DNA of 20,211 bases from Halobacteriovorax sp. Its GTDB lineage: Bacteria > Bdellovibrionota > Bacteriovoracia > Bacteriovoracales > Bacteriovoracaceae. Below, piece after piece: positions 5,981 through 13,226 of the stretch. Position 1 is the first letter of the stretch. Every line of letters begins with the position of its first letter. Under the pieces are notes generated by a model. That model was not told the origin of the DNA. It was given only the letters and a program-made list of their open reading frames with translations, and did no database searches. The translations under genes and the position numbers were made by a program. The stretch spans positions 1 through 20,211 of the forward strand of contig NZAF01000013.1 of NCBI GenBank assembly GCA_002686115.1, written 5' to 3'.

Positions 5981-6928
5981 CTAGGTAGTTGGTTCCACTC
6001 TCAAGGTATTATAATTAATGATATAGTCTTCTAATTCGGCTATAACTTTTAGACCTCTTTCTTCATTTATGCCATAAATAACAAGATCATCTTCATCATA
6101 TCTTAATTGTCCCACAGACGAATTCATCTGCGAAAACACGGGAAGCTTTTCATCTTCTTTAAGTATCAAAAATGGCCTAATACCATTTAGTAATGCCACC
6201 TGGGCCCTAAGAGCTGAGTCAGTTATAAATAAATCAAACCTTTCAAGTAAATTGACGAACTCTTTTTCTGGGTGATGAAAGATTTCAAATGTCCCAGGAT
6301 CTTTCAAGAGATTTTCATATTGAGGCTCATATTCAGATGGAACATACCCAAATGAAACAAGATCAGTAAAACTATTCTTGATGTCCTCTAATTTTTTTAC
6401 AAGGGCCTTATCCTTAAAGCTTGTAAAGTCAAAGAGAACTTTTTCAATCACTTTCTTTACTTCCTTTGATTTAACATAAGAGAAATCCTTCTCTCGTAGT
6501 TCATCAATATACTTAATAACACAGAGTTTTTTCTGATCAGGAAAAAGCCCCTCAAAAGACTCCAGTGAATATGAATACAAATATGACTTAGGTCCTCCCT
6601 GTAATCCAATTTTCCTCTTTGCTCTAAATGCTAGTCCAAGAAAAGCAGAATTAAAGTCACTTACAAAGTCGATATAATAATCTACGTTAAAAACATCATG
6701 TAGATTGGCGGCAAATTGATGTGCTCCAAAAAGAGAGTCTCTCTTTTTATCTGGTATTTGAAAGATATTTAAACGATCATAAAACCATCTATCATTGACT
6801 TCATAACCCTCATCAACAATGACACTAACCCTATTGTCTTCGTGCTTATTTAATATGCCATGAATTAGCGGAATCAAGGAAAGAAACTCAGTGTCGTCTC
6901 CTTTGATTCTAATCAAAAAGTTAAGCAT
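5981..6928 (-). CDS. Glycosyltransferase family 9-like protein
   Basis: 315-residue protein resembling ADP-heptose:LPS heptosyltransferases (GT9, GT-B fold). Seen are the N-terminal FLIRIKGDDTEFLSLIPLIHG, matching the usual ILVIR...GD....PLI opening; IDFVSDFNSAFLGLAFRAKRKIGL, matching the IDL..S.RSA.L...AKRRIGF block; and a C-terminal LFITDSALRAQVALLNGIRPFLIL, in place of the usual V.NDTGPMHLAAALG..VVALF. The acidic Asp-Ser pair remains but the DTGP motif is altered, so nucleotide-sugar specificity is uncertain. The start is placed at ATG 6928: the TTAGG upstream gives good spacing and the family normally begins at once with the first strand; the upstream ATG at 6946 is less likely. It overlaps the EI24 gene end by 8 nt. 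Probable role in lipopolysaccharide core or another surface glycan. Confidence 0.65.
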   Translation of the reverse strand: MLNFLIRIKGDDTEFLSLIPLIHGILNKHEDNRVSVIVDEGYEVNDRWFYDRLNIFQIPDKKRDSLFGAHQFAANLHDVFNVDYYIDFVSDFNSAFLGLAFRAKRKIGLQGGPKSYLYSYSLESFEGLFPDQKKLCVIKYIDELREKDFSYVKSKEVKKVIEKVLFDFTSFKDKALVKKLEDIKNSFTDLVSFGYVPSEYEPQYENLLKDPGTFEIFHHPEKEFVNLLERFDLFITDSALRAQVALLNGIRPFLILKEDEKLPVFSQMNSSVGQLRYDEDDLVIYGINEERGLKVIAELEDYIINYNTLRVEPTT

Positions 6929-7628
6929 TTTTTGACCTAATCTCACTATTTAATGTCGTAAAAAAGACAACCGCCACAGGTAAGAAGAAAAGATTTAAAA
7001 TAGGAATGGAAATCAAAAACATAAAGGCACTTCCACCTAACATAAATGGTAAGAATCCCTTTTTAATCTCACCAATACACTCTTTAGGAGTTAACTCTCG
7101 ACGACTCCAAGAGTAATCAACAAATGATACAGCAAAGAGAAGTCCAGTCAGAATAAAGCCAAGAGGCGGTACAAAGATTCCAACGATAAAATTAAAAATA
7201 GAACATAGAACAATGAGAATCACTTTTTTGAATTCATTAATTAACATTGAAGGAAGTTTTTTTACAACATCAGAGAAAGTTTGTTCTTTAGGATCTAATT
7301 TATACATCACCTCAATTCTCTCGCTAATAATATCATTAAAAGGCGAGGCGATAATTGAAACAAAGATAAAGAATGTAAAATTCACGAAAACAAGAACCAC
7401 TAGACCAACAAGTCCTTGTATAAGATTTTCCACCCAACCAGAGACGGTTACGTAACTCATCAGAAACTCTCTTGCGAGAACTTCTAGCTTATCAAACATA
7501 TAAGTTCCAAGAAAGTAGTAACAAATAAAGCCAATAAGCACAGGAATAATACTATAAAGCATCACCTTCTTATCATTTCTCATGTAACTTAATGATTTAA
7601 AAAAGTAATAAGGTAAACGTAAAACCAT
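6921..7628 (-). CDS. EI24/CysZ-like integral membrane protein
   Basis: 235-residue inner-membrane protein of the EI24 domain family (which includes CysZ). Hydrophobic segments fall at about 24-42, 67-94, 134-165 and 190-222. Family marks are FVSIIASPFNDIISERIEV after the second membrane region, the VDYSWSRRELT segment and a final IPILNLFFLPVAVVFFTTL. In CysZ the family mediates sulfate uptake; members outside cys operons are of unknown role, and no sulfur gene is nearby here. The start is ATG 7628, with GAGATTGATT before it; a TTG two codons earlier overlaps the preceding stop. It follows the DUF309 gene after 2 nt and runs into the GT9-like gene, so a three-gene operon is likely. Confidence 0.8.
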   Translation of the reverse strand: MVLRLPYYFFKSLSYMRNDKKVMLYSIIPVLIGFICYYFLGTYMFDKLEVLAREFLMSYVTVSGWVENLIQGLVGLVVLVFVNFTFFIFVSIIASPFNDIISERIEVMYKLDPKEQTFSDVVKKLPSMLINEFKKVILIVLCSIFNFIVGIFVPPLGFILTGLLFAVSFVDYSWSRRELTPKECIGEIKKGFLPFMLGGSAFMFLISIPILNLFFLPVAVVFFTTLNSEIRSKNA

Positions 7629-7630
7629 AA

Positions 7631-8101
7631 TCAATCTCTTTTAACATCCCACGTTTTTGGATCTTTAAACTTAAATTGGTAAAGCTTTTCAAAAGCCTCT
7701 ATTGGTGGGTCATGTGGTATAGATTTTACTATAGCTTTTAATTTTGACCAATCGAGATATTTTTCCATCACATCACTTTCGACATGATTATTTTCAATAA
7801 ACTCAATTTTTCTCTTCGCTTTATTATTCATTCCCTTTGCACCATTTAAATTTCCATCTTCATAGTGATACAGAGAGGTCGCTACTTGTATAACAACCCA
7901 GTAAACATATCGGGCATTATCTCCGATATGATCCATCCATAAATCCTCTACCACTTCATGACACATCCAGTAGTGACGCTTGTTGTAAAGATTTATGCCC
8001 TCTTCAAGTAAAATGAGATGATCTGGTGTAAATTGACCAAAGTGATATTTCATATTCTGATTATAGGCGCTTTCTATCATTCTTTCTATGAATGAAATCA
8101 T
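7631..8101 (-). CDS. DUF309 domain protein
   Basis: 156-residue, probably cytoplasmic, all-helical protein of the DUF309 family. The signature is present: LYNKRHYWMCHEVVEDLWMD at about 38-57 (the conserved W/F..HEV.E..W) and YVYWVVIQVATSLYHYEDGNLNGAKGM at about 64-90 (Q.a..lyh...GN..Ga). The paired His and Glu suggest a metal or phosphoryl-binding site, but the biochemical role of the family is not established. The first 15-20 residues vary in this family, and no clear Shine-Dalgarno supports ATG 8101; an internal ATG at 8053 is possible. It begins the operon with the EI24 and GT9-like genes and diverges from hisC. Confidence 0.8.
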   Translation of the reverse strand: MISFIERMIESAYNQNMKYHFGQFTPDHLILLEEGINLYNKRHYWMCHEVVEDLWMDHIGDNARYVYWVVIQVATSLYHYEDGNLNGAKGMNNKAKRKIEFIENNHVESDVMEKYLDWSKLKAIVKSIPHDPPIEAFEKLYQFKFKDPKTWDVKRD

Positions 8102-8138
8102 TATGTCTAAAACACACCGCAGAAAAAGGCTGCATCAA

Positions 8139-8158
8139 GTCATATTATCTAACATGAC
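8139..8158. promoter_or_regulatory. Inverted repeat in divergent intergenic region
   Basis: GTCATATTA and TAACATGAC are inverted with one mismatch around a two-base TC centre. The site lies 38 nt upstream of the DUF309 start and about 105 nt upstream of hisC, inside the 161-bp divergent promoter region. It could bind a dimeric regulator controlling either operon. No clear -35/-10 pair was found in the region, so its placement relative to a promoter is not known. Confidence 0.35.
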
Positions 8159-8262
8159 AATAAAGTCTAATCACACATACATCATACTAAGCTTATATGA
8201 TTCAAGAATAATACTCCCTATGCTATCCTTCATGCACATTCTTATACACTCGGAGACAGAAC

Positions 8263-9396
8263 ATGCATGCAGGACTAACACCTGAATATTTGGATAATCT
8301 TAAAGTATACCAAGCTGGAAAACCAATTGATGAATTAGTTCGTGAAAAAGGACTTACTAGAGTTTCAAAACTTGCTAGTAATGAAAACCCACTTGGCCCT
8401 TCTCCATTCGCCATTAAAGAAATGACTAAGGAATTATGGGAAACTCACCGCTATCCGGATATGCATGCCTATAAATTAAAAAATAAATTATGTGAGCTTT
8501 ATAATTTAAAGCCTGAAAATATAGTCCTAGGAAATGGAAGCGAAGGGATTATGGGCTATGTTGCGAGGGCCATTCTTCAGCCGGCTAACGAAGTTTTAAC
8601 TAGTGATAATACTTTTATTGGTTTTTACATTTTAGCAAGAAGTGCTGGAGCGACTATAAAAACGGTTCCTTTAACAAGTGATTATCGCTATGACGTTAAG
8701 GCCCTCGCTGAAAATATCACCCACAAGACTAAAGTTATCTATATCGCTAATCCAAATAATCCAACAGGGACATATATCAATAAGAAAGAGTTTGATTACC
8801 TCATGAGTTATGTACCAGATGATGTTCTGGTTATTCTAGATGAAGCCTACTTTGAATTTGCGAAAGGAAGAGAAGATTATCCAGATTCAATGGATTACAG
8901 ATATGACAATGTTTTAACACTAAGAACGTTTTCAAAAGCATATGGACTTTCAGGAATTAGAGTTGGATATGGTTTTGGTCATCAAGATCTTATCTCCTAT
9001 CTCAATCGTGTGAAGCTTCCCTTTGAACCTAATCTGATTGGACAAGTTGGTGCAGTAGGAGCTCTTGAAGATCGCTTTCACTTAAAGTCGACAATAACAA
9101 ATAATTTAAGAAGATATGATGAACTCATTAGCTATCTTGATGAGAAAAATTTTAACCCAATCAAGTCTGTTACAAACTTTGTTATGTTTAAGACAGGAAG
9201 CGAAGAAGCAAGCCAACATCTATTTAATAAGCTCCTAGATGAAGGTGTTATCATCAGACCTCTTAAGGCCAACGAGATGCCTGAATATGTTCGAGTAAGT
9301 ATTGGTAAAAAAGATGAAATGATGCACTTTTATGAAGCCATGGATAAGATTTTACCTGCATATGACAAAAAGTTTGGAAGACCAAGTAATAATTAA
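8263..9396 (+). CDS. hisC: HisC-family PLP aminotransferase, likely aromatic
   Basis: 377-residue fold-type I aminotransferase of the histidinol-phosphate aminotransferase family. Visible are SKLASNENPLGPSP (36-48), ANPNNPTG (162-169), the PLP-contacting DEAYFEF (193-199), the PLP lysine K225 in RTFSKAYGLSGIRVGY, with R233, and a C-terminal EMPEYVRVSIG in which the Arg should bind the substrate carboxylate. Length and spacing are normal for HisC. No other histidine gene lies here; the next genes are for homogentisate breakdown, and HisC paralogues often use phenylalanine and tyrosine, so I infer it converts tyrosine to 4-hydroxyphenylpyruvate, although a histidinol-phosphate role cannot be excluded. 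GGAG precedes ATG 8263 by 7 nt. First gene of the plus-strand operon. Confidence 0.85.
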   Translation: MHAGLTPEYLDNLKVYQAGKPIDELVREKGLTRVSKLASNENPLGPSPFAIKEMTKELWETHRYPDMHAYKLKNKLCELYNLKPENIVLGNGSEGIMGYVARAILQPANEVLTSDNTFIGFYILARSAGATIKTVPLTSDYRYDVKALAENITHKTKVIYIANPNNPTGTYINKKEFDYLMSYVPDDVLVILDEAYFEFAKGREDYPDSMDYRYDNVLTLRTFSKAYGLSGIRVGYGFGHQDLISYLNRVKLPFEPNLIGQVGAVGALEDRFHLKSTITNNLRRYDELISYLDEKNFNPIKSVTNFVMFKTGSEEASQHLFNKLLDEGVIIRPLKANEMPEYVRVSIGKKDEMMHFYEAMDKILPAYDKKFGRPSNN

Positions 9397-9413
9397 GAAT
9401 AAAGGATCTATAA

Positions 9414-10415
9414 ATGAAAATTTGCCAATACATTCAGTCTAACTCTCCAAGACCAGAAAAGCGCCTCGGAATTTTAACAGATGATGGAAAAGTAATTGAT
9501 CCAAATTATGTTTGGGCATGTGATTATGAAAGAGAAGGAAAGTATAATTTCTGGCAAAGAGCAGATTATACATGTCCCTCAAGTCTTTCAAAAATACTTA
9601 ATCTAAAGGAAGACCCAATTGATTTTCTAAGCGAATGCTATGGACTTTATCTTTTCCTGGAAAAGGTTGGAGACCTTGAAATGAGAGATGGAACTCCTGT
9701 TGCCTTTAGTCTAGAAAATGAAGCCGAATTAAAAGAACCCATTGATCAGATATCAACTTATAGAGATTTTTATGCTCATGAAAAACATGTCGCAAAAGGC
9801 TTTGAAAAAAGAGGTGAACCAATTCCTGAAGCCTGGTATGAAATCCCAGCTTACTACAAAGGACCTACCACTGGTTTTATGGGGCCAAATGATGAGATTC
9901 TATGGCCAAAGTATACTGACATTCTTGACTACGAGTTAGAGCTTGGAATGATTGTCGGCAAAGAAGGCAAAGACATAAGACTTGAAGATGCACATGAGCA
10001 TATCTTTGGCTTCACCATCTTAAATGATATCTCTGCTAGAGATATTCAAAGAAAAGAAATGTCTATTAGACTAGGCCCTGCTAAGGGAAAAGATTTTTGC
10101 TCAGTAATTGGTCCAGTCATTACAACTTTTGATGAGTTTGATTTTAAAGAACCTAATTTAAAAATGACAACAAAGATTAACGGTGAACTTTGGTCAGAAG
10201 GGATGAGTGGAGACTCTCATTATTCATGGGCACAAATGATTCATCATGTTTCACAGGATGAGTGGGTACTTCCAGGAGACCTATTTGGTAGTGGAACTGT
10301 GGGGACAGGATGTGGTCTAGAGCTAGATCGTTGGATAAAACAAGGCGATGAGATTGTGATGAAAGTTGATTCAATAGGAACATTAAAAAACATCGTTGGT
10401 AATAAGAAAAATTAA
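9414..10415 (+). CDS. fahA: Fumarylacetoacetate hydrolase family protein
   Basis: 333-residue hydrolase with a C-terminal FAH domain. Key elements are YRDFYAHEKH (116-125; Asp118 corresponds to a metal ligand, His122 is close to the catalytic His), LDYELELGMIVGKEGK (171-186; Glu174 and Glu176), FGFTILNDISARDIQ (198-212; Asp205) and GPAKGKDFCSVIGP (221-234) followed by GDLFGSGTVGTGCG. FAH splits 4-fumarylacetoacetate to fumarate and acetoacetate, the last step of tyrosine degradation. The family also includes acylpyruvases, but the position between the aminotransferase and hmgA supports the FAH role. AAGGA lies 7 nt before ATG 9414, and the gene begins 17 nt after hisC. Confidence 0.9.
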   Translation: MKICQYIQSNSPRPEKRLGILTDDGKVIDPNYVWACDYEREGKYNFWQRADYTCPSSLSKILNLKEDPIDFLSECYGLYLFLEKVGDLEMRDGTPVAFSLENEAELKEPIDQISTYRDFYAHEKHVAKGFEKRGEPIPEAWYEIPAYYKGPTTGFMGPNDEILWPKYTDILDYELELGMIVGKEGKDIRLEDAHEHIFGFTILNDISARDIQRKEMSIRLGPAKGKDFCSVIGPVITTFDEFDFKEPNLKMTTKINGELWSEGMSGDSHYSWAQMIHHVSQDEWVLPGDLFGSGTVGTGCGLELDRWIKQGDEIVMKVDSIGTLKNIVGNKKN

Positions 10416-10427
10416 AGGATAACCCAA

Positions 10428-11516
10428 ATGGAAAACTTTAAAGCAAGTGGTACATATACAAAACAAGCTCACGTAGATATTCCCGAAGGACTCTACGAAG
10501 AAGAGCATGGAAGAGAGGGGTTCTTTGGTAGAGTTTCTCATCTTTATCATGAAAACCCTCCAGTTAATTGGACTAATATAGACGGTGACTTAAAGCCTCA
10601 AAATCTTCCACCTCTATTTAATCATGAAGATTTACAAGAGAAGTATCAAAGTATTCTAAAAAATAATGACTGTATTTTAAATCTAGCAACCTTTAAAAAT
10701 AGCTTTGAACATTTTTATCGAAATGCTGATCACGATGAATTATTTTTTATTCACGATGGTAGTGGAACGTTAGAAACTTCCTATGGACACGTGCCCTTTA
10801 AAAAAGGTGACTACATCGTTATGCCTAGGGGAACGACTTATACTCTAAAAGTAACATCTCCTGTTAAATTGCTTAAAGTAGAATCTCGCTCTGAGTTCGA
10901 AGAGCCAAGTAGAGGAATTCTTGGACCAAATGCACTTTATGATCAAACGACAAAATTTATCCCTGAATTTGGACTTGGAACAGATCAGGATAAAGATGAA
11001 TACAAAGTCATTATCAAAAGAAATGGAAAAGATACAACTGTTACATACCCATTCAATCCATTAGATGTAAAAGGCTGGAAAGGCTCTGTTTACCCATGGA
11101 AGATTTCAATCTATGACTACTGCCCTATTATGAGTCATAGATATCATATCCCACCATCTGGTCATACGACATTTGTTGCAAAAAACTTTGTTGTATGTTC
11201 TTTCGTTGAAAGACCACTTGAGGATGAAAAGCATAAGGTTTTAAAAGTTCCTTTTTACCACTCCAATATCGACTTTGATGAAGTTCTTTTTTATCACCAG
11301 GGAGACTTCTTCTCTCGTGACAATATCGATCCGGGGGCCCTTACTTTTCACCCACAAGGCATTCACCATGGACCTCACCCAAAGGCTTTTGAAGCCGGTA
11401 ACAAAAAAGAGTACACTGATGAGTATGCCGTTATGATTGATACAAGATATCCACTTGAAGCAACTGACTGGTTTAAGAAAGTTGAAAATAAGGATTACTG
11501 GAAAAGCTGGATGTAG
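10428..11516 (+). CDS. hmgA: Homogentisate 1,2-dioxygenase
   Basis: 362-residue cupin-type non-haem iron dioxygenase that opens the ring of homogentisate to give maleylacetoacetate. The C-terminal metal site is evident: VPFYHSNIDFDEVLFYHQGDF (about 274-294; His278 and the acidic D284/E285 region) and FHPQGIHHGPHP (about 307-318; His314). The N-terminal cupin half includes DELFFIHDGSGTLET (103-117) and KKGDYIVMPRGT (125-136). The length suits the shorter bacterial branch rather than the roughly 440-residue classical form. AAGGA stands 8 nt before ATG 10428, 12 nt after the previous stop. With the FAH and aminotransferase genes it defines an aromatic amino acid catabolic operon. Confidence 0.9.
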   Translation: MENFKASGTYTKQAHVDIPEGLYEEEHGREGFFGRVSHLYHENPPVNWTNIDGDLKPQNLPPLFNHEDLQEKYQSILKNNDCILNLATFKNSFEHFYRNADHDELFFIHDGSGTLETSYGHVPFKKGDYIVMPRGTTYTLKVTSPVKLLKVESRSEFEEPSRGILGPNALYDQTTKFIPEFGLGTDQDKDEYKVIIKRNGKDTTVTYPFNPLDVKGWKGSVYPWKISIYDYCPIMSHRYHIPPSGHTTFVAKNFVVCSFVERPLEDEKHKVLKVPFYHSNIDFDEVLFYHQGDFFSRDNIDPGALTFHPQGIHHGPHPKAFEAGNKKEYTDEYAVMIDTRYPLEATDWFKKVENKDYWKSWM

Positions 11517-11531
11517 CTAAAAGGATTATTA

Positions 11532-12161
11532 ATGTTAAGTTTTGATACAAAGAATAATGAATTCACTGATAATTACAAGTTTTTAATAGGCTCAATTCTA
11601 CCAAGACCAATAGCTGTTATCTCAACTCTTAATGAAAATGGGACTAATAATATTGCTCCCTTTTCTTTTTTTACTGCAGTCAGTGCAAAGCCTATGATCG
11701 TAGCTTTTTGCCCAATGATCAAATCTTCATCAGGAGAATTAAAAGATACTCCAAGAAATATCTTTAGAGAAAAAGAGTTTGTCGTTAACTTTGTAACTGA
11801 AGAAACATATGAAAAGATCAATCTAACATCAACAGAGCTCAAATATGGTGAGGATGAGTTTGAATTTGCTGGTCTTACCGCTATTGAATCAGACCTGATA
11901 AATGCGAAAAGACTTAAAGAGAGCCCTATTCATTTTGAATGTATTTACAGAGACCATTTAAGTTATGGTGATCAACCAGGTCAAGGCCAAATTATCACTG
12001 GAGAGGTTATAAAAGTACATGTTAAGGAAGAGCTCTACTATGAAGGAAAGATTAAAACAGATGAGTTTAAGCCGATAGGTAGAGGATCTGGTAATGACTG
12101 GATAAAGTGCACTGACCGAGTTCAAATTGAACGTCTGATGAAAAAACAGATACAGAAATGA
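11532..12161 (+). CDS. Flavin reductase family protein
   Basis: 209-residue FMN-binding split-barrel protein of the flavin reductase-like family. The opening block ILPRPIAVISTLNENGTNNIAPFSFFTAVSAKPMIV (about 23-58) is the family hallmark, with the PRP and N.APFSFF positions contacting flavin. The later segment SPIHFECIY and GQGQIITGEVIKVHV matches the second conserved region. Members reduce FMN with NAD(P)H or act as flavin-binding oxidoreductases. In hmgA neighbourhoods a homologue is often present, but its exact part in homogentisate or phenylalanine breakdown is not settled. AAGGATTATTA precedes ATG 11532. Its TGA overlaps the ATG of the next gene by 4 nt. Confidence 0.85.
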   Translation: MLSFDTKNNEFTDNYKFLIGSILPRPIAVISTLNENGTNNIAPFSFFTAVSAKPMIVAFCPMIKSSSGELKDTPRNIFREKEFVVNFVTEETYEKINLTSTELKYGEDEFEFAGLTAIESDLINAKRLKESPIHFECIYRDHLSYGDQPGQGQIITGEVIKVHVKEELYYEGKIKTDEFKPIGRGSGNDWIKCTDRVQIERLMKKQIQK

Positions 12162-12667
12162 TAGAATTTAAATTAGTTGATCAATACCCAAAAGAACAAT
12201 TTGATGATCTCATGGATAGAAACCTCCACAATATGGGTGTGTTTATAAATTCTCGAGAGTTTCAACGAGAGAATGATTTTAAGTTTGAAAAAGAATGTCA
12301 TAAAATTAAAATTGGAGCTTTCATAGGAGACAAGCTTATTGGACTAAGCTGTGGAGAAGCAACTAGTAAGAACCAATTTGTGATGATGATTTCATTAGTT
12401 GAAAAAGAGTACAGAAAACAAGGTGTCTATACAAAGATGTTAGATATGATGCTTGAGCTCACCAAAGACTTTGATATTATTCGCTCCTATCATCACATTC
12501 ACAATAATCAGATTATATCTCTAAAATTAAAAAATGATTTTTATATCTCTGGAATGGATCATTGTTATTTCGTAGGTCCTAGGATAATTCTAGAACATTA
12601 CAATAATGAGAAGCTTTTAAATGTAATGAAATATAGAGTAAATCTTATAAGAGAAAATGAGATTTGA
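12158..12667 (+). CDS. GNAT family N-acetyltransferase
   Basis: 169-residue GNAT-like protein. It shows a strand KIKIGAFIGDKLIGLSCGEA (about 50-69), a strand MMISLVEKEYRKQGVYTKMLDMML (about 79-102) where RKQGVYTKML is the acetyl-CoA loop Q/RxxGxG/A with Val-Tyr in place of the last Gly, and a helix HHIHNNQIISLKLKNDFYISG (about 125-145), where GNAT proteins place N..I.L..K.GF. Substrate unknown; possible roles include acetylation of an amine or protein side chain. Its ATGA overlap with the flavin reductase gene shows it is the last gene of the aromatic degradation operon, though a metabolic link is not obvious. Downstream it converges with the response regulator gene after 3 nt, with no terminator seen. 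Confidence 0.75.
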   Translation: MIEFKLVDQYPKEQFDDLMDRNLHNMGVFINSREFQRENDFKFEKECHKIKIGAFIGDKLIGLSCGEATSKNQFVMMISLVEKEYRKQGVYTKMLDMMLELTKDFDIIRSYHHIHNNQIISLKLKNDFYISGMDHCYFVGPRIILEHYNNEKLLNVMKYRVNLIRENEI

Positions 12668-12670
12668 CTT

Positions 12671-13078
12671 TTAAGAGGCTACTTTTTCAGCTTTTAAAAT
12701 TTCGCCAATCTTTAGTTTTAGATCGTTAATCTTAAATGGCTTTGCTAGAAAATACTTTGTATGATTTTTAGCTTCGCTAACGTTGTCTGCCGTAAATCCT
12801 CCAGATATGATAAGAATGCTAGCATCTCTACACTGGTGAGACTCTTCTTCTTTTTCTATAAAATCAAGAACCTCAAGACCACCTTTCTTTGGCATACCAA
12901 GGTCTAGAATTATAATATCAAATTTCTGATTAGAAATTTTTCTTATTGCATCTGCCCCATCATAACTTGGAAGAACACTCTTAAAAACGGGAAATGTCTT
13001 GAACGTCTCAACGATCATATCTGTAAGTCTTTTCTCATCATCGACGACGAGAACATTAAGATCATTCTTAGAAGCCAT
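12671..13078 (-). CDS. Single-domain CheY-like response regulator
   Basis: 135-residue stand-alone receiver domain. The acidic pair D13-D14 (VVDDE), phosphoacceptor D59 (IIILDLGMP), switch Ser92 (LIISGG) and conserved Lys113 in AKPF are all present, so it should be phosphorylated by a histidine kinase and act by protein-protein contact, having no output domain. No kinase lies next to it, so the partner is encoded elsewhere. TTGGAGAAATA precedes the ATG at 13078. It is separated from tig by a strong terminator and therefore has its own promoter in the AT-rich 13079-13170 interval, which I could not place firmly. Confidence 0.9.
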   Translation of the reverse strand: MASKNDLNVLVVDDEKRLTDMIVETFKTFPVFKSVLPSYDGADAIRKISNQKFDIIILDLGMPKKGGLEVLDFIEKEEESHQCRDASILIISGGFTADNVSEAKNHTKYFLAKPFKINDLKLKIGEILKAEKVAS

Positions 13079-13170
13079 TATTTCTCCAATTAATACGTAT
13101 TCTGTTTATTTTACGACATTTTAGAATATTTCTTTATTAAATTTTTGTATTAATCAATGTTTAACTCAAT

Positions 13171-13197
13171 AAAAAAAGGGGAGCAAAGCTCCCCTTT
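13171..13197 (-). terminator. Rho-independent terminator after tig
   Basis: GGGGAGC (13178-13184) and GCTCCCC (13188-13194) form a 7-bp GC-rich stem with an AAA loop; flanking A and T runs extend the stem. Read on the minus strand it ends in seven Ts (13177-13171), 30 nt after the tig stop. The plus-strand side has only TTT, so it acts mainly for tig. Confidence 0.85.
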
Positions 13198-13226
13198 CTA
13201 TTATAAGAAAATTTAACTTAAAACTA

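Noticed and set aside
7213..7455. Plus-strand open frame of 80 codons
   Set aside because: It lies antisense inside the EI24-like gene, has no family resemblance, and is explained as a shadow frame.
8102..8262. Sigma70 promoter boxes for hisC such as TATACA or TATGCT
   Set aside because: None has a matching -35 at 16-18 nt, and TATACA lies too close to the Shine-Dalgarno to leave it in the transcript.
8223..8414. Minus-strand open frame across the hisC start
   Set aside because: It overlaps the well-supported hisC coding start, has no recognisable domain and no ribosome binding site of note.
12661..12690. Possible terminator at the convergent end of the aromatic operon
   Set aside because: Only weak AT pairing (CTTTT/AAAAG) is present, without a GC stem, so no terminator is claimed.
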